Assembly (NCBI GenBank): GCA_005798285.1
Contig: SYKE01000050.1
Span: 1-34,152, forward strand
Origin: Actinomycetota bacterium
GTDB taxonomy: Bacteria > Armatimonadota > SYMT01
Reading direction: 5' to 3'
Length of the DNA stretch: 34,152 nt
Below the pieces are notes generated by a model. It was given only the letters and a program-made list of their open reading frames with translations. It was not told the origin of the DNA and did no database searches. Shown here in pieces: positions 16,465 through 23,908 of this stretch. Both the position numbers and the translations under genes were made by a program. Numbering within the stretch: position 1 is the first letter of the stretch; each line of letters begins with the position of its first letter.

Positions 16465-16509
16465 GGAACTCCTTGTTGCACCAGATTCTTGACCAACAAG
16501 GAGTGTTCC
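16465..16509 (-). promoter_or_regulatory. Hairpin sequestering the amidohydrolase ribosome-binding site
   Basis: On the - strand, TCCTTGTTG pairs with CAACAAGGA across a 15-base loop (16479-16493). The stem then continues as GGAAC/GTTCC after a two-base bulge, giving about 14 pairs. The 3' arm contains the Shine-Dalgarno AAGGAG and most of the spacer to the ATG, so the ribosome-binding site is fully masked. ACTCCTT on the 5' arm is an anti-Shine-Dalgarno sequence. This suggests translational control by an RNA switch, thermometer or trans-acting factor. Confidence 0.7.
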
Positions 16510-16657
16510 TGTCCCAGCCGTCCGGCGAACTGCACGCCTCGAAAGCGCCAGCCTCCAGCGAGCCGCACGGCGAGACGGGGCAGAGAGGATGTCGTCTCCA
16601 GGCGATGCCGGTCGGCGGGAGCATCGGCACGGAAACGTGGTCCTCTCGCGGTGTCGA

Positions 16658-17113
16658 CTACATATCCGGCATGAAGTGGAACTCGGTGTCTCCCAGCAGC
16701 GTTTGCAGGTAGGCGATCTGGCCGTGGTGGTGGACCAGGTCGACCATTGGCATAGTCGCCGCGCGGAGCACCGGAAACGTGAAGCGGCCGGCGATGAGCA
16801 CCTCCCGGGAGAGTTCTTCGGGGGTAAGCGCGCGCACCCGCTCGAGGTAACGATCGGTGGATTCGATCAGAAGTTGCTTCGCCTCCTCACGGTTGGCGGG
16901 AAGTGGGGGTGGGATCGGGGACCATTCTCCGCCGTCGAGGACGCGGTGCATGGACTGGATCGCCAGGCCGACGTGCTGCACGATCTCCAGCGCCGAGTTT
17001 GCGGAGTCGGCCGGCTTCCAGTTCAGTCGGTCATCGGGGATGAAGTCGAGGTTGTAAGCGGTGTTTCGGGCGGCCCAGGCGGCCATGGTGCAAAGGGGTT
17101 CCAGCACAAACAT
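16658..17113 (-). CDS. DinB/YfiT-like four-helix protein
   Basis: This 151-residue protein has the DinB-superfamily layout of a four-helix bundle. A metal-type histidine lies in helix 2 (E-I-V-Q-H-V-G, His47), and the late motif D-L-V-H-H-H-G-Q-I-A-Y-L (128-130 His cluster followed by Gln132) is typical of the family. Known relatives bind Ni or Zn, and some act as thiol-dependent S-transferases, but most have no assigned reaction, so none is proposed here. ATG 17113 has GGAG nine bases upstream. The open frame continues upstream antisense to the DUF362 gene, but that extension has no protein-like signal. It is the leading gene of a - strand pair with the amidohydrolase and is divergent from the DUF362-aroE pair. 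Confidence 0.75.
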   Translation of the reverse strand: MFVLEPLCTMAAWAARNTAYNLDFIPDDRLNWKPADSANSALEIVQHVGLAIQSMHRVLDGGEWSPIPPPLPANREEAKQLLIESTDRYLERVRALTPEELSREVLIAGRFTFPVLRAATMPMVDLVHHHGQIAYLQTLLGDTEFHFMPDM

Positions 17114-17251
17114 CGGGGAAGACTCCGAGGGAGTGAGACGGCAGACGGATTCCGCCAACAGATTTAACGCCAGGGGGCCGCGGAGCGTTCCGGCAGTCGC
17201 TGTTCCCAACGTGAGCGCGTTCACTCGACCCCGGTGCGGAGGGAAGGTACA

Positions 17252-18538
17252 ATGGTGGGGTACGACCCTCTCTCCCTGGAGTTCTCCGCCATGATCAACC
17301 CCGCCAACTTTCCGGGACGCGGACGCGTAGCGGTCCTGAAGACCACCCCCTCCACCATCCTGGAAGACTATGGCCGGTTGATGGATCTGGCGGGATATCA
17401 GCAGGCCCTGCCCGCCGACCGCGACACCCTGCTGAAGATCAACATCTCCTGGGATACCTGGTATCCCGCATGCTCCACCGCGCCCTGGCAGCTTGAGGCG
17501 ACGATCCAGAAGCTGAAAGCCGACGGATATGACCGTATCCTGGCGGCGCACAACGACACCGTGGTGGTGGATGCCTATGTCGGCGAGGTCAACAACAAGC
17601 ACCGTTACGTCACCGACAAGTACGGTTTGGAGAACTGCCATCTCTACGAGCCGCAGTTCAAGTGGGTGAAGTACGAGCCGAAGCAGCCGTTTCTGGTGCT
17701 CGACAAGATCTTCCCCGAAGGCGTGGAGGTGCCGGAGCTCTTCTATGGGCGAAACATCATCCACTTCCCGACGGTGAAGACGCATGTCTTCACCACCATC
17801 ACGGGCGCGATGAAGAACGCCTTCGGCGGGCTCTTGAACAAGCGCCGCCACTGGACCCACAGCGTGATCCACGAGACGCTGGTGGATCTCCTGATGATCC
17901 AGCAAGACATCCACTCCGGGCTGTTTGCCGTGATGGACGGCACCTTTGCCGGGGATGGTCCCGGTCCGCGCGCCATGCGCTGGCACGAGAAGGACATCAT
18001 TCTGGCCTCGGCGGACCAGGTGGCGCTGGATGCGATCTCGGCAAAGCTCCAGGGCTTCGATCCGCTCTCCCTGCCGTTCATCCGCCTGGCCCACGAACGG
18101 GGGTTGGGTGTGGGCGACCCGAAAGAGATCGAGATCGTCGGCTACGACATTGCCCAGGAACCCGCGTGGAACTTCGAGCAGACCGACACCTTCGCGAGCA
18201 CGGGGCAGAAGATGATCTACCACGGCCCGCTGAAGCCCCTCGAGGGCCCTCTGCTGCGGTCGCCGATCGTGCCGTGGTCCTATTTCGCGAGCAACTTCTA
18301 TCACAACGTGTACTGGTACCCGTATGTGGGGCGGCCGCGCGTGGAAGCGGCGCTCGACACCAAGTGGGGCCGGATGTTCCGAGAGTATGGAGACGGCACC
18401 GTGGTGCTGCCGGGGATGGAGCCGAGAGCCGTCGCCACAGCCGCCGCAGCGGTGGGAGCGGTGACCGTCGGCGGACTCATCCTGGCTCGGGCCCTCAGCA
18501 AGAAGAAAAAGGGCCGTCGCTCCGAGGATGAGTCCTGA
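17252..18538 (+). CDS. DUF362 domain-containing protein with C-terminal membrane anchor
   Basis: The conserved DUF362 core is recognisable: R-V-A-V-L-K-T-T-P near the start, L-L-K-I-N-I-S-W, N-I-I-H-F-P-T-V-K-T-H, G-A-M-K-N-A-F-G-G-L-L, and V-M-D-G-T-F-A-G-D-G-P-G-P-R. No four-cysteine ferredoxin motifs are present, unlike many DUF362 proteins. Near the C-terminus an Ala/Val/Gly-rich hydrophobic stretch of about 20 residues precedes K-K-K-K-G-R-R, a likely membrane anchor with a basic cytoplasmic tail. Molecular function is not established for the family. ATG 17252 has GGAGGGAAGG just upstream; GTG 17234 and ATG 17291 are alternatives. aroE starts at or just after the end of this gene, suggesting an operon. 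Confidence 0.8.
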   Translation: MVGYDPLSLEFSAMINPANFPGRGRVAVLKTTPSTILEDYGRLMDLAGYQQALPADRDTLLKINISWDTWYPACSTAPWQLEATIQKLKADGYDRILAAHNDTVVVDAYVGEVNNKHRYVTDKYGLENCHLYEPQFKWVKYEPKQPFLVLDKIFPEGVEVPELFYGRNIIHFPTVKTHVFTTITGAMKNAFGGLLNKRRHWTHSVIHETLVDLLMIQQDIHSGLFAVMDGTFAGDGPGPRAMRWHEKDIILASADQVALDAISAKLQGFDPLSLPFIRLAHERGLGVGDPKEIEIVGYDIAQEPAWNFEQTDTFASTGQKMIYHGPLKPLEGPLLRSPIVPWSYFASNFYHNVYWYPYVGRPRVEAALDTKWGRMFREYGDGTVVLPGMEPRAVATAAAAVGAVTVGGLILARALSKKKKGRRSEDES

Positions 18539-18572
18539 TCGGTCGCCGCCGCTCGGAGGATCGGATTCGCCG

Positions 18573-19430
18573 ATGGTGACCGGAACGACGCGGGTGTTTT
18601 GCGTGCTGGGCCACCCTGTGGCTCACTCGGTCTCACCCGCGATGCACAATGCCGCGCTGGGGGAACTCGGTCTCAACGGCGTCTACGTCGCGTTCGATGT
18701 GGCGCCGGAGAGTCTCTCCGAGGCCGTTCGTGGTCTGCGGGCGCTCGGCGTCGGCGGCGTCAACTGCACCATTCCTCATAAGGAGGCGCTGCTCCCGATC
18801 GTGGATCGCCTCTCCGACGACGCCCGTCTGATCGGCGCCGTGAATACCCTCGTTTTCACGCCGACTGGCATCGAGGGACACAACACCGACGCACCGGGAT
18901 TCCTGGCCGCGCTGCGAGCCGCCGGAGGAGAACCGGACGGCGCCAGTGCGGTGGTGCTGGGCTCGGGGGGCTCAGCACGGGCGGTTGTGGTGGCGTTGGC
19001 GCGTCGAGGCGCCCGAATCACCCTCGTAAATCGGACGGTTGGCCGGGCCCGGGTGCTGGCCGACCATGTGAACGCCGCCTTCCCGGATGTTCCGGTCCGG
19101 GTGGTGGAATCCGGTTCCGCCGCCGTAGCGGAAGCGGTTCGGGCGGCTCGATTGCTGGTGAACACGACCTCGGTAGGGATGCATCCCCATGAGGATGAAC
19201 TGCCCGAGCTGCCGCTCGATGCCGTACACCCGGGCCTCTTCTGCTTCGATCTCATCTACAACCCTCTGGAGACTCGGCTGCTTCGGGAGATCCGAGCGCG
19301 GGGTGGGCGCGGGAGTCACGGCGCCGGCATGCTGGCGCATCAGGGCGCCCTTGCGCTCACCTTGTGGACCGGACATGAGGCTCCGGCAGCACTGATGGAG
19401 CAGATCGTCCTGCAATCCCTTTCGCGATAG
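18573..19430 (+). CDS. aroE: Shikimate dehydrogenase
   Basis: It catalyses NADPH-dependent reduction of 3-dehydroshikimate to shikimate in aromatic amino-acid synthesis. The N-terminal substrate domain shows G-H-P-V-A-H-S-V-S-P (13-22), N-C-T-I-P-H-K with the catalytic Lys70, and N-T-D-A-P-G-F with the catalytic Asp106. The Rossmann domain has G-S-G-G-S-A-R-A-V and the NADP-selecting N-R-T. The C-terminal G-A-G-M-L-A-H-Q-G-A-L-A is conserved. Start: ATG 18573 gives the standard N-terminus and has GGAGG thirteen bases upstream. ATG 18528 would overlap the DUF362 stop by 11 bases and add 15 residues without family support, although it would allow coupling. It is the only shikimate-pathway gene in the window. 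Confidence 0.93.
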   Translation: MVTGTTRVFCVLGHPVAHSVSPAMHNAALGELGLNGVYVAFDVAPESLSEAVRGLRALGVGGVNCTIPHKEALLPIVDRLSDDARLIGAVNTLVFTPTGIEGHNTDAPGFLAALRAAGGEPDGASAVVLGSGGSARAVVVALARRGARITLVNRTVGRARVLADHVNAAFPDVPVRVVESGSAAVAEAVRAARLLVNTTSVGMHPHEDELPELPLDAVHPGLFCFDLIYNPLETRLLREIRARGGRGSHGAGMLAHQGALALTLWTGHEAPAALMEQIVLQSLSR

Positions 19431-19539
19431 CAGGAACCTTGCGGACCGCCGCGTAAAGGTAAAGTCCGGAACTCGCGTAAGTGCCCGACGCGCGGGGCGC
19501 TCCACGACCACGATGACATCGTAGGCGAGGGTTATTGAC

Positions 19540-21315
19540 ATGGCGGTGATGCGACGTGACATCGGCGACCTGCTCGTGCAGGGGCGGGTTCTTTCCCCCG
19601 AGCAGCTGGCCCAGGCTAGAGAGCTGGCACAGAAGACGGGGATTCCCCTGCCGGATGTTCTGGTACAGAATTTCAATGTGAAACCCTTTCAGGTGGTGCA
19701 GGCTCACGCCTACATGGCGAAGATGCAGGCATGGGATCTCTCCAACCCCGCGCAGCGCCCCGACCCGAACGTGGTGACGCTGGTGACTCCGGCGATCGCG
19801 CAGCGACACAAGTGCTTCCCGGTGAAGAAGGTCGTCAACGCCGGCCAGGAGATGCTTCTCCTGGCGCTGTCCGACCCTGCCAACATCCAGGCCGTGGACG
19901 AAGTGCAGCAGGTCGCCCGGATGCGCGTGACGCCCGTGCTGGCGGAGGCGATGCTCGTCGAGGAGTTTGTCGAGCGCACCTATCCCAGCACGCCCGTGCC
20001 CACGTCCAACGCGGAGGCGGCGCCCGTGCAGCAGTCCGGCGGCAACATGGCCTCATTCATGAGCGAAATGACCAGCCTCACCGGGGAGTACGGCGATCCG
20101 GGAGTGGAAGGCGCGGATGCGGCGGACGACTCTGAGGTGGTGCAGGGTCCGATCATCAAGATCGCGCACGGCGTCATCCAGCAGGCTGTGCTCTCTGGCG
20201 CATCCGATATTCACGTCGAGCCGCAGGCGAGAAACGTCCGGGTGCGGTACCGCATCGACGGCGTGCTCCATGAGGTGCTCACACTTCCGAAGTACCTCCA
20301 CCCGCCGCTCAGCTCCCGCTACAAGATTATGGCCGACATGAACATCGCCGAGCGGCGGGTTCCCCAGGACGGCCGTATCGGCATCAGCTTCCAGAACAAG
20401 GATTACGACCTCCGCGTTAGCTGCCTCCCCACCCAGTTCGGGGAAAAGATCGTCATGCGAATTCTCGACAAAGGGAACGTCATGGTCGGTCTCAACAGGC
20501 TCGGGTTCTTCCCCGATACGCTGCAGGCGCTGGAGATCCTCTACACCCAGCCGAACGGTCTGCTGCTGGTGACGGGACCCACCGGGGCCGGGAAGTCGAC
20601 CACGCTCTACTCGGTGCTGAACCGGGTGAACAACAACGAGCGAAACATCATGACGGTCGAGGATCCGGTCGAATACCAGGTCGGCGGGATCAGCCAGGTC
20701 CAGGTGAACAGGAAGGCCGGTCTCTCCTTCGGTTCCGCGCTCCGCTCCTTCATGCGCCAGGACCCCGACATCATCATGGTCGGAGAGATCCGTGACCTGG
20801 AGACGGCGGAACTTGCGATCCAGGCCTCGCTGACGGGCCACCTTGTTCTCTCAACGCTTCACACGAACGACGCCCCGTCCTCCGTTACCCGTATGGTCGA
20901 CATGGGGGTGGAACCGTTCCTGGTTTCGGCGACCCTGATCGGAGCCCTGGCCCAGCGCCTCGGGCGTCGGATTTGCGACAAGTGTAAGGAAGAGATCGAG
21001 GTTCCGGCGGACTCCATCCGAAACCTCGGCTATCGGCCGGAGCGCGACGATGAGACCGTACGCGTGTCGCGCGGCCGAGGCTGCGAAACGTGCCGCCAGT
21101 CCGGCTACAAGGGCCGCATCGGCATCTACGAACTGATGACCGCGAACGAAGAGATCAGCGACCTCATCGTTCGACGGGCCCCTGTGAACGAAATCAAGGC
21201 AGCCGCCCGCGCGAATGGGATGAAAACCCTGCAAGAGGACGGTCTGCGAAAAGTCCTGGCCGGCATCACCACGCCGGAAGAGATTGCTCGCGTGGTCTTC
21301 ACCGCAGGTCACTAG
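19540..21315 (+). CDS. pilB: Type IV pilus assembly / type II secretion ATPase PilB (GspE)
   Basis: This cytoplasmic hexameric ATPase powers extension of pilus or pseudopilus fibres. Residues 1-160 are the MshEN/T2SSE N-terminal domain, followed by a variable linker. The ATPase core has Walker A G-P-T-G-A-G-K-S-T (346-354), Asp-box E-D-P-V-E-Y, Walker B around D-P-D-I-I-M-V-G-E-I-R-D (408-419) and the His box L-V-L-S-T-L-H-T-N. A zinc-type tetracysteine module lies at Cys479/Cys482 and Cys515/Cys518, as in PilB/GspE but not PilT. Length 591 is typical. GAGGG lies about ten bases before the ATG. It leads a tight pilB-pilT-pilC-pilD run. The 109-base gap before it shows no convincing promoter. 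Confidence 0.95.
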   Translation: MAVMRRDIGDLLVQGRVLSPEQLAQARELAQKTGIPLPDVLVQNFNVKPFQVVQAHAYMAKMQAWDLSNPAQRPDPNVVTLVTPAIAQRHKCFPVKKVVNAGQEMLLLALSDPANIQAVDEVQQVARMRVTPVLAEAMLVEEFVERTYPSTPVPTSNAEAAPVQQSGGNMASFMSEMTSLTGEYGDPGVEGADAADDSEVVQGPIIKIAHGVIQQAVLSGASDIHVEPQARNVRVRYRIDGVLHEVLTLPKYLHPPLSSRYKIMADMNIAERRVPQDGRIGISFQNKDYDLRVSCLPTQFGEKIVMRILDKGNVMVGLNRLGFFPDTLQALEILYTQPNGLLLVTGPTGAGKSTTLYSVLNRVNNNERNIMTVEDPVEYQVGGISQVQVNRKAGLSFGSALRSFMRQDPDIIMVGEIRDLETAELAIQASLTGHLVLSTLHTNDAPSSVTRMVDMGVEPFLVSATLIGALAQRLGRRICDKCKEEIEVPADSIRNLGYRPERDDETVRVSRGRGCETCRQSGYKGRIGIYELMTANEEISDLIVRRAPVNEIKAAARANGMKTLQEDGLRKVLAGITTPEEIARVVFTAGH

Positions 21316-21321
21316 TGCCGT

Positions 21322-21359
21322 CGAGGCGCCGCCGACCCTCCGGGGCCGGCGGCGCCTCG
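21322..21359 (+). other. Strong intercistronic hairpin between pilB and pilT
   Basis: CGAGGCGCCGCCG (21322-21334) and CGGCGGCGCCTCG (21347-21359) are perfect 13-base complements around a 12-base loop. The hairpin starts 6 bases after the pilB stop and ends 25 bases before the pilT start. A TTTTT run occurs only about 18 bases later, after the pilT Shine-Dalgarno. Partial termination or message protection could set the PilB-to-PilT ratio. Confidence 0.65.
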
Positions 21360-21384
21360 CGCATCGTCCACACGGAGTTTTTCG

Positions 21385-22578
21385 TTGACCCAACCCAATC
21401 TCGGCGCCCAACAGCCCCACACCCCACCGGCTCAGCCACGCCAGCAGAAGGCGATCCCGCTCGAAGACGCACATATCGACGACCTGCTCAGGTTGGTGGT
21501 GGAGTGGAAGGGCTCGGACCTTCACCTCACCGTCGGCGTGCCTCCCGTAATCCGAGCGGATGGCCATCTCAAGCCGACGCCCTATGATCGTGTGACGCCG
21601 CAGGATTCGCAGCGCATGTGCTACGACATCCTGACCGACGAGCAGATCCAGCGCTTCGAAAGCACCCTGGAACTCGACTTCTCCTATCAGGTCCCTCGCC
21701 TCGCTCGCTTCCGCGTGAATATCTTCAAGGAGCGCGGCAACCTCGCGGCCGCCCTCCGGATCATTCCCCAGCGCGTGCCGACCCTTGAGGATCTGGGGTT
21801 GCCGAGTTGCTTGAAGGAACTTGCCAGCAAGCCCCGAGGCCTCATCCTTGTCTGCGGCCCCACCGGCTCCGGCAAGTCGACCTCGCTTGCGGCGATGATC
21901 AACTACATCAACACGGAGCGCAGCGAGCACATCCTCACCATTGAGGACCCGATCGAGTTTGTGCATCAGCACAAATTCAGCGTCGTCGCCCAGCGTGAGC
22001 TGGGGATGGACACCAAGTCCTTCGCGGCAGCGCTGAAGTCCGCGCTGCGCGAAGACCCGGACGTCATTCTCGTGGGTGAAATGCGAGATCACGAGACGAT
22101 GCAACTTGCCGTCTCCGCGGCGGAGACGGGCCACCTGGTCTTCGCGACGCTGCACACCAACAGCGCCTCGCAGACGGTCGACCGCATCGTCGACGTGTTC
22201 CCTCCCGGACAGCAAGAGCAGATCCGCATCCAGCTCTCGAACAATCTGGAGGGTGTGGTCGTCCAACAGCTACTTCGACGGGCCAATCAGCCGGGTCGAG
22301 TTTGTGCGCTGGAGATCATGATGGCCAGTCCGGCCATTCGGAACCTCATCCGCGAGGGGAAGTCTCACCAGATCAATTCCATGATCCAGATCAGCACCAA
22401 CATGGGGATGCAGACCATGGATCAGTGTCTCAGGGACCTCTACGCAAAAGGGGCCATCACCTACGATGACGCGATCAGTCGCGCCATGCAGCCGGAAGAG
22501 CTGAAAAAGATGATCAGCGGCGGAGCTGCGGCGATGCCGGGAATGGGTTCTCCAGGCACGATGCCGCGCCCCGGATAG
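21385..22578 (+). CDS. pilT: Twitching motility / pilus retraction ATPase PilT
   Basis: PilT is the hexameric ATPase that depolymerises pili. Key signals are Walker A G-P-T-G-S-G-K-S-T (158-166), Walker B region E-D-P-D-V-I-L-V-G-E-M-R-D (from 223), H-T-N-S-A-S-Q-T-V-D-R, and the PilT-specific retraction motif A-I-R-N-L-I-R-E (317-324). It lacks the cysteine zinc module of PilB. The gene begins with TTG 21385, supported by CGGAG seven bases upstream and the absence of another usable start before the conserved domain. The first ~25 residues are Gln/Pro-rich and poorly conserved. Its presence argues for a dynamic type IV pilus rather than a purely secretory type II system. Confidence 0.95.
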   Translation: MTQPNLGAQQPHTPPAQPRQQKAIPLEDAHIDDLLRLVVEWKGSDLHLTVGVPPVIRADGHLKPTPYDRVTPQDSQRMCYDILTDEQIQRFESTLELDFSYQVPRLARFRVNIFKERGNLAAALRIIPQRVPTLEDLGLPSCLKELASKPRGLILVCGPTGSGKSTSLAAMINYINTERSEHILTIEDPIEFVHQHKFSVVAQRELGMDTKSFAAALKSALREDPDVILVGEMRDHETMQLAVSAAETGHLVFATLHTNSASQTVDRIVDVFPPGQQEQIRIQLSNNLEGVVVQQLLRRANQPGRVCALEIMMASPAIRNLIREGKSHQINSMIQISTNMGMQTMDQCLRDLYAKGAITYDDAISRAMQPEELKKMISGGAAAMPGMGSPGTMPRPG

Positions 22579-22609
22579 GCCGGCTTCGTCGTGATTCAGG
22601 AGGTTTGAC

Positions 22610-23893
22610 ATGCCCGTATTTCAGTACACGGTCAAGGATGCGTCGGGACAGACCAAGACCGGCACCAAGGAAGCCGAGAGCCAGGCCGTTCTCGGACGGC
22701 AGCTCCGTGAACAGGGCTTCACGGTCAAGAGCATCAAGGCTGCCAAGAAGAAGGCGGTCACCACCCAATCGGGCAAGAAGCCGGTTCGAGGCGGCGTAAA
22801 GCTGTCGGATCTGTCGGTCTACTGCCGCCAGTTCTCCACCATGGTCGACGCCGGCGTGTCGCTGGTACGGTGTCTGTCGGTGCTACAGGAGCAGGCCACC
22901 AACCCGCGCCTCAAGAGGATCACCTCCGATATCCAGGCGGAAGTTGAAGCGGGTAACACGCTCTCCAAGGCGATGGCGAAGTACCCCCGCGTCTTCAACA
23001 ACCTGTTCATCGGTTTGATCAAGGCGGGGGAAGTCGGCGGCGTCCTTGAAGAGTCCCTCCAGCGACTGTCCCACTTCCTGGAAAAGGACGTGGAACTTCG
23101 CCGAAAGGTGAAGACGGCGATGACCTATCCGGTCATCGTTATGATCGTGGCCGTTGGTATCGTCCTCGGGTTGGTGACCTTCATCGTTCCCAAGTTCATT
23201 GACCTCTTCAAGGAACTGGGCGTGAAGGAATTCCCGCCGATGACGCTGATGCTCATGAACATGAGCAACATGGTGACCAAGGGCTTCCCGATGCGGCAGA
23301 TCCTGATCGGGGGCGGGTGCTTCCTGGCCTTCCTCGGCTACAAGATGTTCCAGCGCACCAAGTTCGGAAAGCGCCTCATCGACCGCACCAAGTTGAAGAT
23401 CCCCGTTTTCGGGCCCCTGAATCACAAGATTGCCCTGGCGCGGTTCTCCAGAACGCTGGGCACCCTGCTGGTCTCCGGCGTTCCGATCCTGCAGGCCCTC
23501 GAAACCGTGGCCGGCACGGTGGACAACGACATTCTGGCGGAAGCGATCATGCACGCTCGAGCCCGAATTCGAGAAGGGGAACGGATCGGGGTCCCGCTCA
23601 AGAAGAGCGGCCTTTTCCCGCCGATGATCGTTCAGATGATCGGTATCGGCGAAGAGTCCGGCGCTCTCGACGGGATGTTGACCAAGGTTGCCGAGTTCTA
23701 CGAAGGTGAAGTCGATGCGGCGTTGGACAGTCTGACGTCCGCCATCGAACCGATCATGATCGTGTTTCTCGGAGGAATCGTCTGCTTCATCGTGGTCGCC
23801 ATGTTCATGCCGATGGTGAGTATCATCCAGAATCTCTCCGGTGGCGGCGACGACGAAGGCGACAGCAGCCCCAAGAAGAGCGGCGGGGAATAG
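22610..23893 (+). CDS. pilC: Type IV pilus inner-membrane platform protein PilC (GspF)
   Basis: This is the inner-membrane platform that couples the PilB/PilT ATPases to the growing fibre. The 427-residue protein has the family start M-P-V-F-Q-Y-T-V-K-D and two T2SSF domains (about 75-200 and 280-400). Each has the F-S-x-T-(M/L)-V-x-A-G-V type element (F-S-T-M-V-D-A-G-V-S-L and L-G-T-L-L-V-S-G-V-P-I) and G-E-x-x-G-x-L (G-E-V-G-G-V-L, G-E-E-S-G-A-L). Three hydrophobic segments lie near 170-195, 225-245 and 380-402. It ends in an acidic and Ser/Lys-rich tail. AGGAGG lies just before the ATG. It sits 31 bases after pilT and 15 bases before the prepilin peptidase. Confidence 0.95.
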   Translation: MPVFQYTVKDASGQTKTGTKEAESQAVLGRQLREQGFTVKSIKAAKKKAVTTQSGKKPVRGGVKLSDLSVYCRQFSTMVDAGVSLVRCLSVLQEQATNPRLKRITSDIQAEVEAGNTLSKAMAKYPRVFNNLFIGLIKAGEVGGVLEESLQRLSHFLEKDVELRRKVKTAMTYPVIVMIVAVGIVLGLVTFIVPKFIDLFKELGVKEFPPMTLMLMNMSNMVTKGFPMRQILIGGGCFLAFLGYKMFQRTKFGKRLIDRTKLKIPVFGPLNHKIALARFSRTLGTLLVSGVPILQALETVAGTVDNDILAEAIMHARARIREGERIGVPLKKSGLFPPMIVQMIGIGEESGALDGMLTKVAEFYEGEVDAALDSLTSAIEPIMIVFLGGIVCFIVVAMFMPMVSIIQNLSGGGDDEGDSSPKKSGGE

Positions 23894-23908
23894 CCACAGC
23901 CGTTTCGA

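Noticed and set aside
16505-16657. T-box or other known riboswitch upstream of the amidohydrolase hairpin
   Set aside because: An ACCGCG-like string exists near 16650, but the order and the conserved T-box sequence are absent, and no other riboswitch core was recognised.
17114-18304. Upstream extension of the DinB-like frame to about 548 codons
   Set aside because: The extra part lies antisense to the DUF362 gene and shows no protein-family character; ATG 17113 with GGAG marks the natural start.
19431-19539. Promoter for the pilB operon
   Set aside because: TTGCGG and TAAAGT occur 15 bases apart, a poor spacing with weak matches, and no sigma-54 signature was seen.
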